Below, piece by piece: positions 6,310 to 10,603 of a DNA stretch of 10,603 nt. Numbering within the stretch: position 1 is the first letter of the stretch; every line of letters starts with the position of its first letter. This stretch comes from an uncultured Alphaproteobacteria bacterium. Lineage in GTDB: Bacteria > Pseudomonadota > Alphaproteobacteria > Thalassobaculales > Thalassobaculaceae. The DNA lies in the NCBI GenBank assembly GCA_938028645.1, contig CALIMD010000318.1, forward strand, positions 1 through 10,603, written 5' to 3'. The notes beneath the pieces were generated by a model, which saw nothing but the letters and a program-made list of their open reading frames with translations, was not told where the DNA came from and did no database searches. Both the position numbers and the translations under genes were made by a program.

Positions 6310-7830
6310 ATGCCATACGCTTCATTGAGAGAATTTATTTCTTATCTGGAAAACAAATCCAAGCTTGTACGTGTATCAGAACCGGTCTCACCCTATCTAG
6401 AAATGACAGAAATTCAGACTCGATTACTCTCTGAGCAAGGACCAGCGGTATTATTTGAGAACGTTATAGGATCCAATGGACAGGCATATGAGATGCCGGT
6501 TCTGGCAAATCTATTTGGAACAGTAGAACGCGTTGCCTGGGGAATGGACCGTGAGCCCGAAGACTTAAGGAAAATCGGGGAAACGCTGGCTTTTTTGCGA
6601 CAACCAGAGCCACCAGGCGGATGGCGTGAAGCAATAGCAATGATGCCACTGCTAAAAACGGTTGTGGCTATGAAACCGAAACAGGTCACTTCCGCCCCTT
6701 GCCAAGAAATCATTCTGCAAGGTGACGACATTGATCTCGCTAGATTGCCAATCCAGACATGTTGGCCTGGAGAACCAGCCCCGTTAATAACTTGGCCCCT
6801 CGTAGTGACGCAAGGACCAACAGAGAAGCGTGAAGATAACTTTAATCTTGGCATCTACCGTATGCAGGTCACAGGCAAAGATACTACTTTGATGAGATGG
6901 TTAAAGCATCGAGGTGGAGCTCAACACCATGCTAGATGGAAAGAGAAAAAAAGTGAGCCTTTGCCAGTAGCAGCGGTGCTAGGAGCAGACCCCGGCACCA
7001 TATTAGCTTCCGTTACGCCAGTGCCCGACACCCTAAGTGAATATCAATTTGCTGGTTTATTGCGCGGTAAAAGAGTGGAATTAGTCGATTGTAAAACTGT
7101 ACCGTTGAAAGTACCCGCACAAGCAGAAATTATTATTGAGGGTCACGTATCTCTAGAGCAATATGAAGACGAAGGCCCCTACGGAGACCATACGGGCTAT
7201 TATAACTCGATAGAACCCTTCCCCATTTTTAAAATCAGCGCCATCACAATGCGAAAAGACCCTATTTACCTAACAACTTTCACTGGAAGACCTCCCGACG
7301 AACCATCTATACTTGGAGAAGCATTAAATGAAGTTTTCATCCCACTTCTTCAACAACAATTTCCAGAAATTATCGATTTTTGGCTACCTCCCGAAGGATG
7401 TTCTTACAGGGTCGCCGTAATTTCAATGCGAAAGTCCTATCCAGGACATGCAAAGAGAGTAATGATGGGGGCTTGGTCATATCTAAGACAATTCATGTAC
7501 ACAAAATGGATAATTGTAGTAGATGATGATATCAATGCTCGAGACTGGAAAGAGGTGATATGGGCACTTTCCACAAAAATGGACCCTGCAAGAGATATTA
7601 CTGTTATTGAAAATACCCCTATAGATTACTTGGATTTTGCCTCCCCAGATGCCAGTCTCGGAAGTAAAATTGGCCTAGATGCGACTAACAAATGGCTTCC
7701 TGAAACAAAAAGGGAATGGGGTAAAGAAATCTCTATGGATACGGAGATAATTAACATTGTCTCTAAGAAGTGGTCTAGATACGGATTGCCTGGGACAGGA
7801 AACCCTATTTGGAATCGCAACAAAGATTGA
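6310..7830 (+). CDS. ubiD: 3-octaprenyl-4-hydroxybenzoate carboxy-lyase
   Basis: UbiD decarboxylates 3-polyprenyl-4-hydroxybenzoate in ubiquinone biosynthesis, using prenylated FMN made by UbiX. The protein is 506 residues, against 497 in E. coli. It begins with the usual SLREFISYLE helix and shows the prFMN/metal segment NFNLGIYRMQV (178-188), a conserved MRWLKHRGGAQHH (195-207), the IIIEGHV strand with E277 and the EDEGPYGDHTGYYN motif (286-299). It also has FTGRPPDEPS (324-333) and the C-terminal SPDASLGSKIGLDATNKW (445-462), which is diagnostic of true UbiD rather than aromatic-acid UbiD paralogues. The family's catalytic Glu-Arg-Glu network therefore looks intact, though I did not assign each residue. 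No ubiX or other ubi gene is in the window. The next gene starts 121 bases downstream with its own -10 box, so an operon is not required. Confidence 0.92.
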   Translation: MPYASLREFISYLENKSKLVRVSEPVSPYLEMTEIQTRLLSEQGPAVLFENVIGSNGQAYEMPVLANLFGTVERVAWGMDREPEDLRKIGETLAFLRQPEPPGGWREAIAMMPLLKTVVAMKPKQVTSAPCQEIILQGDDIDLARLPIQTCWPGEPAPLITWPLVVTQGPTEKREDNFNLGIYRMQVTGKDTTLMRWLKHRGGAQHHARWKEKKSEPLPVAAVLGADPGTILASVTPVPDTLSEYQFAGLLRGKRVELVDCKTVPLKVPAQAEIIIEGHVSLEQYEDEGPYGDHTGYYNSIEPFPIFKISAITMRKDPIYLTTFTGRPPDEPSILGEALNEVFIPLLQQQFPEIIDFWLPPEGCSYRVAVISMRKSYPGHAKRVMMGAWSYLRQFMYTKWIIVVDDDINARDWKEVIWALSTKMDPARDITVIENTPIDYLDFASPDASLGSKIGLDATNKWLPETKREWGKEISMDTEIINIVSKKWSRYGLPGTGNPIWNRNKD

Positions 7831-7869
7831 TAATCGATAGCATAACGTCTAAAAAATCAAATATAAATA

Positions 7870-7875
7870 TATAAT
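7870..7875 (+). promoter_or_regulatory. Perfect -10 hexamer upstream of pmbA
   Basis: TATAAT occurs exactly in an AT-rich stretch, about 77 bases before the chosen pmbA start. No TTGACA-like -35 lies 16-18 bases upstream (the region reads GTCTAA), so this may be a weak or activator-assisted promoter or a chance match in AT-rich DNA. Confidence 0.35.
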
Positions 7876-7942
7876 CTTGCGAAGTTTTCTAATACAAAAG
7901 CCAAAATGCCCAATAGCGGTTTTATTATCGCTAATGAGACAC

Positions 7943-7946
7943 GGAG
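7943..7946 (+). promoter_or_regulatory. Ribosome binding site deciding the pmbA start
   Basis: GGAG lies 5 bases before the ATG at 7952. The frame remains open upstream to an ATG at 7934 and a TTG at 7877, but neither has a ribosome site, and the added residues do not resemble the family N-terminus. Confidence 0.6.
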
Positions 7947-7951
7947 TTCCA

Positions 7952-9298
7952 ATGATAAAAACGACACCATTTGACCTTCTGGAACAATTGATTAGTAAGG
8001 CAAAAAGTTCTGGTGCTGACTCAGCCGATGCAATGTTCGTTGAGAATCGCACGCTTTCAGTAGCACAAAGGTTGGGTAAACCAGAGTCGATTGAGCGATC
8101 CGAAGATACAGATTTGGGTCTGCGGGTGTTTGTTGGAAAAAGAAATGCGACTATCTCAACAACAGATATGAAACCTGAATCGTTAGACAAACTTATTGAT
8201 CGGGTTGTGTCTATGGCAAAGGTGGCACCAGAAGATTCTTATGCGCGAATTGCTCATGACTCTGAGATCACTACCTCAGATCCTAAAATAGAGTTATTTG
8301 ATCCATCTGAACCTTCCGCCGAGAAATTAATAGAACGGGCTTCTTTAGCAGAAGAATCGGCTTTGGCCGTGACCGGAGTGACTAATTCAGAGGGTGGCGA
8401 AGCAGCCTGGTCCGATACCACCATAATGCTTGCGACGAGTAACGGGTTCAAAGGTACATATCGACGCTCAGGACACAGCTTGAGTGCCGTTGTTCTAGCC
8501 GGCGAAGGTCAAAATATGGAGAGAGACTACGAGTACTCGTCAACTGTTTTTGAGGCTGATTTGACTAATCCAAAGATTATTGGCCAAATAGCAGGAGAAC
8601 GGGCGGTAAGAAAACTCAATCCCAAAAAGCCTGGGAGCGCCTCTATACCGGTCATATATGACCCGAGGGTTAGTGGCAGTTTAGTTGGACATGTAGCCAG
8701 TGCATTGAATGGTAGCTCAATCGCTCGAGGGACAAGCTTTCTTAAAGATGCAATGGGAAAACAAATTTTCCAATCAGGGATTCGCATTTTAGACGATCCA
8801 CACAGGGCACGGGGGCTTAGATCAAAACCATTTGACGGCGAGGGGCTACCCAATCAAAAATATGCAATTATTGACGATGGCTATGTAAAATCATGGTTCT
8901 TGGACTTAGCAACCGCAGATCAATTAGAATTAATTTCTACCGGACACGCAGCGCGCTCAACAGGAGGAGCTCCCAGCCCAAGCCCAACTAATTTATATTT
9001 AGACGCAGGTGAAAGTTCTCCCGTAAGTCTTATGCATGATATCAAAAGCGGATTATATGTAACTGAATTAATGGGAATGAGCGTAAACATGGTTACCGGT
9101 GATTATAGCCGAGGCGCTGGTGGATTCTGGATCGACAATGGCGAGATAACATATCCGGTTAGTGACATAACGGTAGCGGGAAACCTAACAGATATGTTCT
9201 CGCAACTAATTCCTGCAAATGACCTAGAATTCAGACGGGGAACCGACGCACCAACGGTGCGTATTGACGGAATGACTGTCGCCGGTCCCGGAGACTAA
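7952..9298 (+). CDS. pmbA: TldD/PmbA family protein, PmbA (TldE) subunit
   Basis: This 448-residue protein matches PmbA/TldE (450 residues in E. coli), the partner of TldD in a cytosolic zinc protease. In enterobacteria the pair matures microcin B17 and degrades CcdA antitoxin; elsewhere it processes modified peptides. The N-terminal domain has LEQLISKAKSSGADSADAMF and ERSEDTDLGLRVFVGKR. The C-terminal domain has GHVASALNGSSIARGTSF (246-263), where TldD would carry its HExxxH metal site, so this copy is the non-catalytic subunit. The signature MGMSVNMVTGDYSRGAGGF (374-392) precedes NGEITYPVSDITVAGNLTDMF. No tldD is in the window, which is normal because the two are often unlinked. It lies between ubiD and an ABC exporter on the same strand. 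Confidence 0.9.
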   Translation: MIKTTPFDLLEQLISKAKSSGADSADAMFVENRTLSVAQRLGKPESIERSEDTDLGLRVFVGKRNATISTTDMKPESLDKLIDRVVSMAKVAPEDSYARIAHDSEITTSDPKIELFDPSEPSAEKLIERASLAEESALAVTGVTNSEGGEAAWSDTTIMLATSNGFKGTYRRSGHSLSAVVLAGEGQNMERDYEYSSTVFEADLTNPKIIGQIAGERAVRKLNPKKPGSASIPVIYDPRVSGSLVGHVASALNGSSIARGTSFLKDAMGKQIFQSGIRILDDPHRARGLRSKPFDGEGLPNQKYAIIDDGYVKSWFLDLATADQLELISTGHAARSTGGAPSPSPTNLYLDAGESSPVSLMHDIKSGLYVTELMGMSVNMVTGDYSRGAGGFWIDNGEITYPVSDITVAGNLTDMFSQLIPANDLEFRRGTDAPTVRIDGMTVAGPGD

Positions 9299-9372
9299 TT
9301 GTGCTTTTTGTGCTATACACACGACCGTTATCAAATCATGTCACACTGACGTAAAAAATAAATGCTATTTTT

Positions 9373-9378
9373 GGGAGG
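9373..9378 (+). promoter_or_regulatory. Ribosome binding site for the TTG-initiated ABC exporter
   Basis: GGGAGG lies 8 bases before the TTG at 9387, an ideal position. There is no in-frame ATG nearby; the ATG at 9362 is in another frame. This site is the main reason for placing the start at the TTG. Confidence 0.65.
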
Positions 9379-9386
9379 CACTTTTT

Positions 9387-10603
9387 TTGAGTACCAATCC
9401 AAACAATATAAAGCCTGCGACAACAAAAATATTAATTAAACGGCTCTTTATAGAGCACGTTCGACAGCATGTTAGTTGGCTAATCATTGCATTATCACTG
9501 ATGATGGTAGTGGCCGGAACAACTGCAGGCCTTGCTTTTCTGATGGAAACAATTCTCGACGACGTTTTTACTGCTAAAAGCAAACAAAGCCTTTATTTGG
9601 CCGCGTCTATAGTTATGAGTTTATTTGTAGCAAAAGGATTAGCTACCTACGGGCAAACCGTAATCATGAGTTTTGTTGGACAACGGATTTTGGCAGATCT
9701 TCAAAAAAATATGTTCGGACACCTTGTAAACGGAGATCTATCATTTTTTCATAATCATTCCAGTGGTGCGTTAATAGCCCACTTTATTAATGATGTAGAA
9801 AAAATGCGCGGCACCGTTGCGGGAGTCATCACAGCAATCGGTCGGGATAGCCTAACTTTAATTTTTTTAATTGGGGTTATGTTTTATCAAGACTGGTTAT
9901 TAACATTAGCATCATTTTTTGCGTTCCCGACTGCCATACTCCCACTGGTGAAGATAGGGAAAAAGATACGAAAAGTTTCTGCTAATACTCAAAATGAAAT
10001 TGGACAGTTTACCACATTATTAAGTGAGACATTTACAGGAATTCGGCATGTTAAAGCTGCCGGCATGGAAAATCACGAAAAATCTCGGGCGGGGATTCTA
10101 GTAGAAAAAATTTTCAAATTAGTATTTCGGGCAGCTCGAACTAAAGCTGCAGCCTATCCAATAATGGAAACACTTGGTGGAACGGCTATAGTTATAGTTA
10201 TTTGCTACGGAGGTTGGCAGGTTATTGAGGGGACACGATCGACTGGTACTTTCTTCTCTTTTGTAACTGCTTTACTGCTAGCTTATGACCCTGTGAAAAA
10301 ATTAGTCAATTTAAACGCACAGCTACAGGAGGGTCTAGCAGCGACAGAAAGAGTTTTTAAGACTTTAGATGTACATCCAAAGATTGTGGATCACCCCAAC
10401 GCGCTTAGGGTTGATGAAGCAAAAGGAAATATTATTTTTGAAAATATAAGTTTTTCATACCTAGAAAATGTACCTTTAATAGACAATATCTCGTTAAAAA
10501 TTAAAAAGGGACAAACCGTAGCTTTGGTTGGACACTCCGGCGCTGGAAAGACGACGATATTAAATTTAATTTGCCGATTTTTTGATCCGGCTTCAGGAAC
10601 AAT
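9387..10603 (+). CDS. MsbA-type ABC exporter, fused permease-ATPase (3' truncated by window)
   Basis: The first 405 codons of a half-size type IV ABC exporter run off the right edge. A six-helix transmembrane domain spans about 30-310: helices near 31-53, 69-92, 143-165, 170-188, 257-280 and 286-303, with the cytoplasmic loop MENHEKSRAG between helices 4 and 5. The linker QEGLAATERVFKTLD (314-328) is typical of MsbA-like proteins. The nucleotide-binding domain starts at about 348 with the A-loop tyrosine in FSYLENVPL (Y358) and Walker A GHSGAGKTT (382-390). The Q-loop, signature and Walker B lie beyond the window. Members flip lipid A-core or other lipids, or export drugs, across the inner membrane. 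A lipid role is plausible but unproven, since no lipid A genes are visible. Translation starts at TTG, preceded by a strong GGGAGG. The 88-base gap after pmbA holds no clear terminator, so co-transcription is possible. Confidence 0.9.
   Translation, partial: MSTNPNNIKPATTKILIKRLFIEHVRQHVSWLIIALSLMMVVAGTTAGLAFLMETILDDVFTAKSKQSLYLAASIVMSLFVAKGLATYGQTVIMSFVGQRILADLQKNMFGHLVNGDLSFFHNHSSGALIAHFINDVEKMRGTVAGVITAIGRDSLTLIFLIGVMFYQDWLLTLASFFAFPTAILPLVKIGKKIRKVSANTQNEIGQFTTLLSETFTGIRHVKAAGMENHEKSRAGILVEKIFKLVFRAARTKAAAYPIMETLGGTAIVIVICYGGWQVIEGTRSTGTFFSFVTALLLAYDPVKKLVNLNAQLQEGLAATERVFKTLDVHPKIVDHPNALRVDEAKGNIIFENISFSYLENVPLIDNISLKIKKGQTVALVGHSGAGKTTILNLICRFFDPASGT

Noticed and set aside
6414..6854. 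146-codon minus-strand open frame inside ubiD
   Set aside because: It is antisense to conserved UbiD coding sequence and shows no recognisable domain or ribosome site.
7877..7951. N-terminal extension of pmbA from a TTG at 7877 or ATG at 7934
   Set aside because: No ribosome site precedes either codon, the extra 25 or 6 residues do not match the PmbA N-terminus, and GGAG is well placed for the ATG at 7952.
7849..8190. 113-codon minus-strand frame spanning the ubiD-pmbA gap and the pmbA 5' end
   Set aside because: Most of it is antisense to the conserved PmbA N-terminal domain, and it has no family features.

Overview
The window looks like chromosomal DNA from an AT-rich alphaproteobacterium, possibly a marine, moderately streamlined lineage. 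This rests on the style of the proteins: an alphaproteobacterial AnmK tail, an acyl-CoA synthetase of the AAE/DmdB-like clade, a Caulobacter XylX-like FAH protein, and a PmbA followed by an MsbA-like exporter. I cannot place it more exactly. Gene density is high, every non-coding gap is under 200 bases, and I see no mobile element, CRISPR array, tRNA or rRNA.

Layout. Positions 2-157 hold the last 51 codons of anhydro-N-acetylmuramic acid kinase (anmK). Positions 237-1862 (+) encode an AMP-forming acyl-CoA synthetase that ends 6 bases from a convergent gene. Positions 1869-3960 form a minus-strand pair encoding two different fumarylacetoacetate hydrolase (FAH) superfamily enzymes: a XylX-like 2-keto-3-deoxy sugar-acid dehydratase and an LRA6-like 2,4-diketo-3-deoxy sugar-acid hydrolase. 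A 188-base divergent control region (3961-4148) separates them from a plus-strand pair, dgoK-dgoA (4149-5704), which overlap by ATGA. Then come a minus-strand SnoaL/NTF2-like small protein (5763-6215), ubiD (6310-7830, +), pmbA/tldE (7952-9298, +), and the first 405 codons of an MsbA-type ABC exporter (9387-end, +), which starts with TTG.

How they work together. The middle block (1869-5704) reads as a sugar-acid catabolic island. The kinase and aldolase would take a 2-keto-3-deoxy-hexonate to pyruvate plus glyceraldehyde-3-phosphate (De Ley-Doudoroff lower half). The XylX-like enzyme would dehydrate a 2-keto-3-deoxy-pentonate towards 2-oxoglutarate semialdehyde (Weimberg). The LRA6-like hydrolase would cleave a 2,4-diketo-3-deoxy acid to pyruvate plus a hydroxy acid. 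The upstream sugar dehydrogenases, sugar-acid dehydratase, transporter and regulator are not in this window. The flanks are housekeeping: cell-wall recycling (anmK), ubiquinone biosynthesis (ubiD), peptide/protein maturation (pmbA) and envelope lipid or drug export (ABC).

I did not find an undescribed system. The best leads are the mixed lower-pathway sugar-acid cluster and the 8-bp inverted repeat in its divergent promoter region. Two real genes (the anmK tail and the TTG-initiated exporter) are cut by the window ends.
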